Source: Schlesneria sp. (GTDB lineage Bacteria; Planctomycetota; Planctomycetia; Planctomycetales; Planctomycetaceae). From it: a stretch of DNA of 5,068 nt. Below the pieces are notes generated by a model. That model ran no database searches. It was not told the origin of the DNA and saw nothing but the letters and a program-made list of their open reading frames with translations. Shown here one piece after another: positions 1-5,068 of this stretch (its first letter is position 1; each line of letters begins with the position of its first letter). A program made the translations under genes and the position numbers. The DNA lies in the NCBI GenBank assembly GCA_025353525.1, contig JANXOO010000429.1:1-5068 (forward strand). The letters are read 5' to 3'.

Positions 1-28
1 GAACCCGCAGATTCTGCGGGTTCTTTTT
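1..28. terminator. Intrinsic terminator hairpin beyond the 3' end of flgE, possibly bidirectional
   Basis: A perfect 10-bp stem, GAACCCGCAG (1-10) pairing with CTGCGGGTTC (14-23), closes a 3-nt ATT loop and is followed on the plus strand by five T (24-28). As seen, it terminates a rightward transcript coming from outside the window. It also lies 64 nt past the flgE stop codon, and A residues precede it on the flgE-sense strand. If A residues lie just left of position 1, it would end flgE transcription as well, as between convergent genes. The hairpin is certain; its direction of use is not. Confidence 0.75.
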
Positions 29-91
29 GAGTCTTTTTCGCCGATTGTCATGAATACGGCAGTGCGACGAAGGAATGTCAACTGACAAACA

Positions 92-2179
92 CTATCTGAT
101 CAGGTCAACGGTATCTTGCAGCATCGTGTTGGCCGTTGTGAAGGCCTTGGCGTTGATCTGATAACCACGTTGCGCAGAAATCAGGTTGGTAAATTCCGTC
201 GACACGTCGACGTTCGAACTTTCCAAAGCGCCACTTTCGATAGTTCCGTTGCTACCGACTCCCGGGGCTGAAATCGTTGGCAAACCGGTGTTAACCGTGG
301 ACTGTAACAGATTGCTGCCGATCTGAAGCAGGCTTCCCGGGTTGTCAAAGGTTGCGAGAGCGATCTGAGCAATCGCCAGTGTTTTTCCATTATTGAACTG
401 TCCGTTCACGATTCCGTTACTCGAGATCGATTCGCTGATCAGTGTTCCCGTCCCGTAACCGTCTTGCTGAGCGATGCTGACGGACGAACTGCCCGTCGAA
501 TTTCCGGCCTGCGAGATTCCATTAAATCCTCCCGCTGTTCCAAACGACAGTTTAATTGTCTGGGCGGCTCCGTAGCCCGCTAAACCGTTCAGTTGAAAGG
601 TAATACTGTCGTCGCCATTGGCTCCTCGAGTGGTTTCGACCATTTTGCCGAATGTGAGCCCGCCCGCGTTGCCCGGTGCATCGGCCAATTTGAGCGAGAG
701 TCCCGATTGCCCGTTGAATTTCGCTTGCAATTGAATATTACCCGACGGGTCGATCGAAGCGACGGCTGCTCCAAACGTCGAATTGATCGAAGTCACCAGA
801 TCCTGCAGGGTCGTCGTGCCGTCCACCGGAAGATTTGCCGAAACCTGAGTCCCCGTGAAATCGACACCTCTAATCTGGATGGCATCCGGGGTTGCATAGG
901 GAGTGGCCGTGTGCTGATCCAGTGAATTGAGCAACGTCGCGCCGGTCGCCGGGGCTCCTGCGACAGTCAGGGGGCTGTTCGTCAACAGAGTTTCGGCGGT
1001 GTTCACACCCAGCACATTATTGAACGAGCCATTCTGGTTGAAATTCAGTCCGGCAACCAGATTGTCCTGACCGAATGCAGTAATCGTTCCGTCACCTTTA
1101 TTGAGTCCTGCGGTCACGTTCCATTGATTGGCAGAACCTTTTTGAAACGTGAAAGAGATACTATGGGCGACACCTTGTGAATCATAGACCTGCGCCTCGG
1201 TGACCGCAGAACCTCCGACGGCACCGATCGTGGAAGTGATAAATCCGGTGAAATTTGTCGACCCCGTTCCGGTGGACGATAAATTGAGGCTCAGGCTGGA
1301 AACTCCCGACGTGTTCGCGGTCAATTCCAGTTTTCCGGCCGGAGTGATCGTGGCCGTGGCTCCGACGGATACCGTTTGCGACTGAAATGCCTGATTGATC
1401 GAAGCCAATAGTGCCCCGACAGTGTCAGAAGGGGTACCAGTAAGAACATAAGAGGCCAGAATAGCAGCGCCGCTTGAATTTGTACCCGCAATTTTGATTG
1501 TATCCCCTGCAACATAGCCGACAGCCGTTTGATCGAGGCTGTTGAGTAGAGTGGCTGCGGTCGCTGGCGCTCCTGCTATCGTCAGAGACTGCCCTGCAGA
1601 CAACACGAGCGAGGAAGGGCCTGGTGTGCTGGGGCTGAGGCTTCCGACAAAACTGACGTTCTGCGTTGCCTGCCCTGGAATTGTAATTCCCGTCGGAATA
1701 CTGATGTTGTTATTGCCAGGAATCTGAAACGCGGGCGTTGTGGAAGTCGCTTCGCCGACGGCACCAACGCGCTGCACAATGGCGCCCGTTGCCGTGTTGA
1801 CCAGATTGTTATTCGAATCAACCGACAGTGACCCGTCGCGCGTGTACACGGTATCACCATTATGCTTTAGAATGAAGTAACCGTTGTTTTGAATTGCCAG
1901 GTCGAGATTTCGGCTCGTGGGGGTGATTGTGCCCTGGGTCAGGTTGGTGACCGCGGACGCGACCTGAACACCGTTTCCGATCTGGATCGGGTTCGTACCA
2001 CCGTTGGTTGACGTCGGCTGGCTCGCCCCCTGGACGAGTTGAGAAAACTGGTTTGAGAATCTGACACTCTGGGATTTGAACCCGTTGGTGTTGGAATTCG
2101 CCAGATTGTTTCCGACGACGTTCAGATACTCTTGATTGGCGCTGAGTGCTGACGAACTTGTAAACAGAGCTGATAACAT
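92..2179 (-). CDS. flgE: Flagellar hook protein FlgE, long form with two inserted IN-like modules
   Basis: This is the structural subunit of the flagellar hook, the universal joint between rod and filament, exported by the flagellar type III system. Residues 4-35 form the rod/hook N-terminal D0 helix, with the signature NVVGNNLANSNTNGFK (20-35). Residues 69-137 (GNGVQV... to TGAIVQ) match the FlgE/F/G D1 core. Residues 323-390 carry the FlgE D2 pattern (VYDSQG, then FNQNGSF). Residues 573-628 contain DGYGTGTL, NNGKTLAIAQIALATF and NPGSLLQIG. The C-terminal D0 helix (646-695) contains GALESSNVDVSTEFTNLISAQR. At 695 aa it far exceeds the roughly 400 aa of the enterobacterial protein, owing to two related inserts at about 199-300 and 404-499. 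It is rich in S, T, N and G and has no cysteine. The ATG at 2179 is preceded by GAGG (2189-2192) with a 9-nt spacer; the stop is TAG. It lies downstream of flgD, the usual order. FlgF or FlgG are alternatives, but D2 and the size argue against them. Confidence 0.94.
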   Translation of the reverse strand: MLSALFTSSSALSANQEYLNVVGNNLANSNTNGFKSQSVRFSNQFSQLVQGASQPTSTNGGTNPIQIGNGVQVASAVTNLTQGTITPTSRNLDLAIQNNGYFILKHNGDTVYTRDGSLSVDSNNNLVNTATGAIVQRVGAVGEATSTTPAFQIPGNNNISIPTGITIPGQATQNVSFVGSLSPSTPGPSSLVLSAGQSLTIAGAPATAATLLNSLDQTAVGYVAGDTIKIAGTNSSGAAILASYVLTGTPSDTVGALLASINQAFQSQTVSVGATATITPAGKLELTANTSGVSSLSLNLSSTGTGSTNFTGFITSTIGAVGGSAVTEAQVYDSQGVAHSISFTFQKGSANQWNVTAGLNKGDGTITAFGQDNLVAGLNFNQNGSFNNVLGVNTAETLLTNSPLTVAGAPATGATLLNSLDQHTATPYATPDAIQIRGVDFTGTQVSANLPVDGTTTLQDLVTSINSTFGAAVASIDPSGNIQLQAKFNGQSGLSLKLADAPGNAGGLTFGKMVETTRGANGDDSITFQLNGLAGYGAAQTIKLSFGTAGGFNGISQAGNSTGSSSVSIAQQDGYGTGTLISESISSNGIVNGQFNNGKTLAIAQIALATFDNPGSLLQIGSNLLQSTVNTGLPTISAPGVGSNGTIESGALESSNVDVSTEFTNLISAQRGYQINAKAFTTANTMLQDTVDLIR
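683..970 (-). repeat. FlgE internal module 2 (residues ~404-499), flagellin IN-like
   Basis: This is the second copy. It opens with AGAPATGATLLNSLDQ, has the core TTLQDLVTSINSTFGAAVASID followed by GNIQLQA, and ends near LSLKLAD. Between the two copies lies the first half of the FlgE D2 domain, so the modules bracket D2 rather than sitting side by side. The opening is nearly identical to module 1, while the middles are much less similar. Confidence 0.75.
1280..1585 (-). repeat. FlgE internal module 1 (residues ~199-300), flagellin IN-like
   Basis: This is the first copy of a duplicated protein module in flgE. It opens with AGAPATAATLLNSLDQ, runs through an IN-motif-like core (DTVGALLASINQAF, then GKLELTA) and ends near LSLNL. 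The opening 19 residues match module 2 at 17 positions, the two copies lying 205 residues apart. At DNA level the copies have diverged in many third codon positions, so the duplication is not recent. Assignment to the flagellin hook IN family is by pattern only. Confidence 0.75.
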
Positions 2180-2248
2180 CTTGACGAACCTCGCTACGAA
2201 AAAAGGATTGACCGCGACATCAACGATGTTGCGATTGAAACTTTCGTA

Positions 2249-2264
2249 AGCGGCGTCCGTGCCG
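2249..2264 (-). promoter_or_regulatory. Candidate sigma-54 (-24/-12) promoter for flgE
   Basis: On the flgE-sense strand this reads CGGCACG-N4-CCGCT, against the sigma-54 consensus TGGCACG-N4-TTGCW. The diagnostic GG and GC are both present and exactly 10 nt apart. The -24 box matches at 6 of 7 positions; the -12 box keeps GC and the W but has CC in place of TT. Transcription would start near 2238, leaving a leader of about 59 nt before the flgE ATG. Sigma-54 control of hook genes is known in several flagellated bacteria; its use here is inferred. Confidence 0.5.
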
Positions 2265-2299
2265 AATTCGAATCCGAATTTGAATCTGCTCTAAAATAC

Positions 2300-2324
2300 G
2301 TTCAAATCTTAAGTCAATTTGAAC
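2300..2324. promoter_or_regulatory. Promoter-proximal dyad of a pair upstream of flgE
   Basis: A perfect inverted repeat: GTTCAAAT (2300-2307), a 9-nt spacer, and ATTTGAAC (2317-2324). Its centre at 2312 is about 74 nt upstream of the predicted sigma-54 start. It has the same arm length, spacer length and near-identical arm sequence as the dyad at 2341-2365, which points to a dimeric DNA-binding protein rather than an RNA hairpin. A -35-like TTGACT also lies within it on the minus strand, so repression of a sigma-70 promoter is an alternative reading. Confidence 0.6.
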
Positions 2325-2340
2325 CGTCACACTTTCAACA

Positions 2341-2365
2341 GTTCAGATCGCTCCTCAATCTGAAC
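2341..2365. promoter_or_regulatory. Promoter-distal dyad of the pair upstream of flgE
   Basis: A perfect inverted repeat: GTTCAGAT (2341-2348), a 9-nt spacer, and ATCTGAAC (2358-2365). It differs from the proximal dyad by one base per arm, and that change is compensated in the opposite arm, so the symmetry is kept. Its centre at 2353 is 41 bp from the other centre, about four helical turns, placing both sites on the same face of DNA. The spacers also share a leading C and a trailing TCA, and 18 of 25 positions agree overall. Confidence 0.6.
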
Positions 2366-2446
2366 CCGAGTCCACAAGTGACCCCTTAAAGATCCTCCGG
2401 TTTACTTTCACAATGCCAGCGTCGGAAAATCTCCGCGTTTGCAAGA

Positions 2447-2815
2447 TCAGGTCACGCCGATGACCTGATTTAGAGGGACAAGGTCTTTATTGATTTGCAA
2501 CGACAGTTTTCCGCTACCGTCGAGCGCCGAACCCAGGACGACCCCGTTTGCGGTGCCGGATGAGTTTTTGTACGAAACGGTTTTTCCGATCAGATTTGAT
2601 CCTTGCGTAATCTCTTGCAATGACAACAGGTCGCCGAAGCTGGTGTTCAGTTTTTCGATGCCACTCAACTGAGAAAACTGAGCCAACTGTGCGAGAAATT
2701 GACCATTGTCCGTCGGCGACAACGGGTCCTGCGATTTTAACTGAGCCACCATCAATTGAAGGAATTGATCCTGACTGACCTGGGCACTCGAATTGGCGGC
2801 AGCTGCAGCGGCCAT
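2447..2815 (-). CDS. flgD: Short flagellar hook-capping protein FlgD
   Basis: This protein forms the temporary cap at the tip of the growing hook, which is needed for FlgE subunits to assemble; it is later displaced. The 122-aa product is essentially the FlgD N-terminal domain: residues 14-57 include FLQLMVAQLKSQDPLSP (18-34) and QLAQFSQLSGIEKLN (43-57), followed by SNLIGKTV (73-80). A short beta-rich tail (residues 81-122) ends in VPLNQVIGVT. The C-terminal Tudor/Ig-like part of the roughly 230-aa enterobacterial protein is missing; short FlgDs also occur in other bacteria such as Bacillus, so this is not necessarily a truncation. An alanine run follows the initiator methionine. The ATG at 2815 has AAGGA (2826-2830) 10 nt upstream; the stop is TGA. 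The gene order flgD-flgE is canonical, but no fliK-like gene precedes it within this window. Confidence 0.9.
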   Translation of the reverse strand: MAAAAAANSSAQVSQDQFLQLMVAQLKSQDPLSPTDNGQFLAQLAQFSQLSGIEKLNTSFGDLLSLQEITQGSNLIGKTVSYKNSSGTANGVVLGSALDGSGKLSLQINKDLVPLNQVIGVT

Positions 2816-3049
2816 GGGTACTGAATCCTTTCGATCCCGGACAGAAAGTGAATTCCCTGATGACTGACCAGGTTTTCATATTCTTCTTTCGAGTGTTCGG
2901 CAGTCCCCGCAACACAAATTGTCTTGCATGCCCGTTTTTTCCGAAGATCTCCTCAAGCCTTCGGCGGAATCTGCCGGAGGGCGAGCAGCAATTCGATTTC
3001 CGGATGCAGGACGACACAGGTCGCTGGCACTGCAACTGAAGTTTCGATT

Positions 3050-3083
3050 TTTCACAGATCGTTCACATCTCGTTCACAATCGC
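3050..3083 (+). promoter_or_regulatory. Three tandem 11-bp TTCACA repeats, PHO-box-like operator
   Basis: Units TTCACAGATCG (3051-3061), TTCACATCTCG (3062-3072) and TTCACAATCGC (3073-3083) follow one another without a gap, giving TTCACA every 11 bp. The core fits the PhoP repeat of Bacillus, TT(A/C/T)A(C/T)A, and resembles the GTTCAC direct repeats of actinobacterial PHO boxes. OmpR/PhoB-family regulators typically bind such 11-bp direct repeats. The last unit ends 61 nt before the lipoprotein ATG, a suitable place for an activator site. The repeat is certain; the regulator is inferred. Confidence 0.5.
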
Positions 3084-3129
3084 CGCATAGAGTGCCGCCC
3101 ACAAATGATAAAGCGTGCAAATCGAATGC

Positions 3130-3134
3130 GAGGT
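3130..3134 (+). promoter_or_regulatory. Ribosome-binding site choosing the lipoprotein start
   Basis: GAGGT lies 10 nt before the ATG at 3145. The upstream in-frame GTG at 3115 has no comparable site and would add ten residues (QIECEVVLR after the start) in front of an otherwise normal lipoprotein signal peptide. This favours 3145. Confidence 0.55.
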
Positions 3135-3144
3135 CGTTCTGAGG

Positions 3145-3582
3145 ATGATTAAGAGGTCGTTATTTTTTCGCGTCGCAGTCATCGGCTGGCTTTTGACAGC
3201 GGTGATCGGATGTAGCAGGGCGAACAACGATCCCAGGTGCTATCCCGTGACCGGGAAAGTCACATTCAAGGGGAAGCCTGCACAGTATGCGGTCGTCAGC
3301 TTTATTCCCGCTGATACGGCAGAAGGGCGGATGCCTGCTGCGGGCGTCGTCGATGAATTTGGTGAATTCAGTCTCGCGACTCAAAAACGAATCGGAGGAG
3401 CTCAGCCTGGCAAATACCTCGTCAAGTTCACATTCAGAATTCCGGGTAATCCTGGAACGGACGACGCCGAATATGGACGCGAACTGCTTCCGAAGAAGTA
3501 CCTGGATACGGCGACTTCCGGATATGAATTTACTGTTGAACCCACAGATAACGATGTTCCGCCATACGTGCTGACTCCCTGA
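3145..3582 (+). CDS. Small lipoprotein with a carboxypeptidase-regulatory-like domain
   Basis: This is a predicted membrane-anchored lipoprotein of 145 aa. Residues 1-22 form a signal peptide: a basic start (MIKRS), a hydrophobic core, and the lipobox VIGC with the lipidated cysteine at 23. The mature part begins with RCYPVTGKVTFKGKP, the start of a transthyretin/carboxypeptidase-regulatory-like beta-sandwich. It continues with VVSFIPAD, the DEFGEFSLAT turn and GAQPGKYLVKF, and closes with LLPKKYLDTATSGYEFTV. This arrangement is typical of a large planctomycete family of unknown function that is commonly found next to DUF1559 genes, as here (102 nt upstream, same strand, no terminator between). 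Family knowledge supports an extracytoplasmic beta-sandwich and no enzymatic activity; catalytic residues are not expected or seen. The pair may act together at the cell surface, but the role is unknown. Confidence 0.85.
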   Translation: MIKRSLFFRVAVIGWLLTAVIGCSRANNDPRCYPVTGKVTFKGKPAQYAVVSFIPADTAEGRMPAAGVVDEFGEFSLATQKRIGGAQPGKYLVKFTFRIPGNPGTDDAEYGRELLPKKYLDTATSGYEFTVEPTDNDVPPYVLTP

Positions 3583-3669
3583 TTGTCAACCTGAATTTTG
3601 TGACGTTTTCGTGCTGTCGCGAGTGTTCCGGCAGTTCTGCAAGAATGTGTTTTTAGTGTTTTTGTTCTC

Positions 3670-3675
3670 AGGAGA
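3670..3675 (+). promoter_or_regulatory. Strong ribosome-binding site for the DUF1559 gene
   Basis: AGGAGA lies 9 nt before the ATG at 3685, ideal spacing. The in-frame TTG at 3676 directly abuts this site, so it cannot be the start. The protein therefore begins [16 protein letters not shown], with a normal short basic leader. Confidence 0.8.
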
Positions 3676-3684
3676 TTGAAAGTA

Positions 3685-4794
3685 ATGCTCAAACGATCGA
3701 AGCCCAAAACTCGTGGATTTACGTTGATTGAATTGCTGGTCGTGATCGCGATCATTGCAGTTCTCATTGCACTGTTGTTGCCAGCTGTTCAACAGGCCCG
3801 TGAGGCGGCTCGACGAACCCAGTGCCGCAATAACCTGAAGCAAATCGGTTTGGCAATTTTCAACTACGAATCGGCGATGAGCTGCCTGCCGATGGAAAAA
3901 ATCACGTTCAAAACTTCGAAGGGGTTTTATGTCAACTATAACCAGAACTGGTTACAGTTGATGCTGCCGTACATTGATCAGGCTCCGATTTACAATCAGT
4001 TCAACTTTAACCTCAATTGGGGCGATCCATCACAATGGCCGCTCACCACCACGAGTATTCCGGCATTTGTTTGTCCGAGCGCTCCTGGTCGTGATTCCCG
4101 TCAGAACCCCGGTGCAATCGGAGTGAAATCAGCAGACGGAAACGTGGCTCCGCCGACAAATTTCGGTTCTTGTGACTATATGGCATCGAGCGGTATTCGA
4201 TATTCGATCTACGTTCAAGGAAACTTCCCCGCCCCCAGCCCAATCACACTTTCTCCGATTCTGACTCCGCCGGGGAATCCGAAAAACGCAAACCTGTTCG
4301 ACAATCGATATCCGTCTGCCATGCATACCACGATGGTAACGTATCTCCGCGACATTACCGACGGTCAGTCAAATACGTTCATGCTGGTGGAAGACGCCGG
4401 GCGACCTGGTCTTTACGTCACTGGCAATCACACTCAAATCATCCAGACTGACCCGACCAAATACGCACCCGCCGATGGTTGGGGATGGGCTGATACCGGT
4501 AATTCCGGCGCCCTGGACGGATCGACACGCGACGGACTCGCGAGCAACAGTTCGATTGCTCCGACCACAGCCGGCACTGATCCGACGTGTCCGATTGACG
4601 GCAGCGCCTGTATCGCCGGTGCGACGTATTTCATCAACGTTCGAAATGACAGCGAAGTCTATGCATTCCATACCGGTGGCGCTTTCATGCTGTTTGCCGA
4701 TGGTTCGGTTCACTTTATCAGCGAAAATATCTCGCTGCAGACGCTCGCTGCTCTTGGTACTCGTGCAGGTGGCGAAGTTGTCGGCGAATACTGA
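3685..4794 (+). CDS. DUF1559 pseudopilin-like secreted protein
   Basis: This 369-aa protein has a type IV pilin/pseudopilin N-terminus: a basic leader (residues 1-10), the prepilin peptidase site at Gly11-Phe12, the conserved Glu16 (position 5 of the mature form), and a hydrophobic helix to about residue 33. [11 protein letters not shown] (34-44) and NNLKQIGLA (49-57) follow, typical of DUF1559. Other family landmarks are [10 protein letters not shown] (125-134), a CDYMASSG stretch (163-170), [16 protein letters not shown] (224-239), GWGWADTG (265-272), FHTGG (328-332) and [11 protein letters not shown] (337-347), and the C-terminal [12 protein letters not shown]. The length is usual for the family and the gene is intact. 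The protein is expected to be processed and held in, or released from, the inner membrane by type II secretion or type IV pilus-like machinery. The function of DUF1559 is not established. It follows the lipoprotein gene and probably shares its transcript; transcription ends at 4826-4859. Confidence 0.95.
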   Translation: MLKRSKPKTRGFTLIELLVVIAIIAVLIALLLPAVQQAREAARRTQCRNNLKQIGLAIFNYESAMSCLPMEKITFKTSKGFYVNYNQNWLQLMLPYIDQAPIYNQFNFNLNWGDPSQWPLTTTSIPAFVCPSAPGRDSRQNPGAIGVKSADGNVAPPTNFGSCDYMASSGIRYSIYVQGNFPAPSPITLSPILTPPGNPKNANLFDNRYPSAMHTTMVTYLRDITDGQSNTFMLVEDAGRPGLYVTGNHTQIIQTDPTKYAPADGWGWADTGNSGALDGSTRDGLASNSSIAPTTAGTDPTCPIDGSACIAGATYFINVRNDSEVYAFHTGGAFMLFADGSVHFISENISLQTLAALGTRAGGEVVGEY

Positions 4795-4825
4795 GTTGTG
4801 TCGACTGATCGCTTGAATGAAATAC

Positions 4826-4859
4826 AACGAGCGCGGACTTCGGTTCGCGCTCGTTTTTT
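4826..4859 (+). terminator. Strong intrinsic terminator with a UUCG tetraloop after the DUF1559 gene
   Basis: Arms AACGAGCGCGGAC (4826-4838) and GGTTCGCGCTCGTT (4842-4855) form a 13-bp stem between 4826-4838 and 4843-4855, with one G-U pair. The loop is TTCG (4839-4842), closed by a C-G pair, the exceptionally stable C(UUCG)G tetraloop. Six T (4854-4859) follow. It begins 32 nt past the DUF1559 stop. On the minus strand only a broken T run follows, so it appears to be one-directional. Confidence 0.92.
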
Positions 4860-5068
4860 CGTGGCGAATCGGAATGTAGGGGATCCCCTGAGTAAAGTCT
4901 TCGATATCGGCAAATATTGCCCACGCGACTCAAGCCACCTGTTCATCAAGGTCGATGCCTGTGTTCGTGTTAGATACTGCTTGCAGCATGGATTTCGGGT
5001 GACATTCAAAAACAATCGACCGGGACATCCGTCACGACCGTCGAATCCAGGATGATCCGTTCGTTCTT
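4860..5068. other. Right-edge stretch without a supported gene
   Basis: I see no complete gene in these 209 nt. A 12-nt palindrome AGGGGATCCCCT lies at 4878-4889. On the minus strand the frame entering at 5068 stays open for 20 codons, reads ERIILDSTVVTDVPVDCF near its end and stops at TGA 5006-5008, so it could be the C-terminus of a leftward gene; 20 codons are too few to tell. On the plus strand an ATG at 5052 (MIRSF...) could begin a rightward gene, but it has no properly spaced ribosome-binding site. Confidence 0.3.

Larger units (their letters stand above)
2180..2446 (-). promoter_or_regulatory. flgD-flgE intergenic regulatory region (leader of flgE)
   Basis: This is 267 nt of non-coding sequence between the flgD stop and the flgE start. 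From flgD towards flgE it holds two matching dyads (2341-2365 and 2300-2324), an AT-rich stretch with four tandem GAATNN hexamers on the plus strand (2264-2287), a -24/-12 type element (2249-2264), and a leader of about 59 nt ending in the flgE ribosome-binding site. I see no convincing terminator after flgD, so read-through from flgD remains possible. Confidence 0.55.
2816..3144. promoter_or_regulatory. Divergent intergenic region between flgD and the lipoprotein gene
   Basis: This 329-nt stretch holds no gene I can support; open frames in it are short and lack family signatures. It must contain the flgD promoter on the minus strand and the lipoprotein promoter on the plus strand. Visible structure: three tandem 11-bp repeats (3050-3083), and a CCGAAG/CTTCGG stem with a 12-nt loop (2941-2964) next to a T run (2935-2940), which is on the wrong side for a rightward terminator. 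A TATGAA -10-like hexamer for flgD lies at 2875-2880 without a well-spaced -35. I found no -24/-12 element upstream of flgD. Confidence 0.5.

Noticed and set aside
2296..2317. A sigma-70 promoter for flgE with -35 TTGACT inside the proximal dyad
   Set aside because: The -35 is good, but the only nearby -10 candidates (TATTTT at 13 nt, TTTAGA at 16 nt) are badly spaced or match at just three positions. I kept it only as an alternative reading of the dyad.
2215..2333. A small minus-strand frame in the flgD-flgE gap starting near a GTG, giving an IQIRIRIR-like basic peptide
   Set aside because: Its composition comes from the GAATNN hexamer repeats, it overlaps the proximal dyad and the -24/-12 element, and it has no good ribosome-binding site.
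2941..2964. Hairpin CCGAAG/CTTCGG next to a T run as a terminator
   Set aside because: The T run precedes the hairpin on the plus strand, and A residues follow it on the minus strand, so neither direction has the required stem-then-U order; the 12-nt loop is also large for a 6-bp stem.
2514..3035. A 173-codon minus-strand open frame overlapping flgD and the divergent region
   Set aside because: It lies out of frame over flgD, which has clear family motifs. Its translation is rich in R, S and C without any recognisable domain, and the part beyond flgD has no ribosome-binding site worth noting.
3025..3041. TGGCACT-N4-CTGAA on the plus strand as a second sigma-54 promoter for the lipoprotein
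   Set aside because: The -24 half is good, but the essential GC of the -12 box is GA at the required spacing, so it is unlikely to be functional.
4369..4827. A 152-codon minus-strand open frame opposite the DUF1559 gene
   Set aside because: It is antisense to a well-conserved gene and shows no family pattern, so it is best explained as a codon-bias shadow.
4798..5055. An 85-codon plus-strand frame starting with GTG after the DUF1559 gene
   Set aside because: It runs straight through the UUCG terminator hairpin and T run, begins 3 nt after the previous stop without its own ribosome-binding site, and has an arginine-rich translation with no known motif.

Overview
The window looks like a piece of a planctomycete (Planctomycetota) chromosome. 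The clearest sign is a DUF1559 protein: a pilin-type N-terminus followed by the [11 protein letters not shown] and NNLKQIGLA stretches, ending in an HTGG...FADGSVHF...[12 protein letters not shown] tail. This family is strongly expanded in planctomycetes. It sits directly behind a small carboxypeptidase-regulatory-like lipoprotein, a pairing typical of that phylum. Base composition is moderate and there are no mobile elements, RNA genes or CRISPR arrays.

Left half (minus strand, read right to left): a two-gene flagellar hook block, flgD (hook cap scaffold, 2447-2815) followed by flgE (hook protein, 92-2179). FlgD is the short form without the C-terminal Ig/Tudor-like extension. FlgE is very long (695 aa) because two related modules of about 100 residues, resembling the flagellin 'IN' motif, are inserted on either side of the first part of the D2 domain. 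A hairpin at 1-28 lies just past the end of flgE.

The 267-nt gap between flgD and flgE is the most information-rich non-coding stretch. It carries two near-identical perfect dyads (GTTCAAAT-N9-ATTTGAAC and GTTCAGAT-N9-ATCTGAAC) set 41 bp apart. Nearer flgE is a -24/-12 type element (CGGCACG-N4-CCGCT). This matches the layout of a sigma-54 promoter with paired upstream activator sites, so hook protein may be switched on separately from flgD. This is inference from sequence alone.

Middle: a 329-nt divergent intergenic region (2816-3144) between flgD and the lipoprotein gene. It contains three tandem 11-bp repeats with TTCACA cores, resembling a PHO box.

Right half (plus strand): the lipoprotein gene (3145-3582) and the DUF1559 pseudopilin-like gene (3685-4794), 102 nt apart with no terminator between them. 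They probably form one transcript, which ends at a very strong intrinsic terminator with a UUCG tetraloop (4826-4859). The last ~200 nt hold no gene I can support, although a leftward reading frame may end just inside the right edge.
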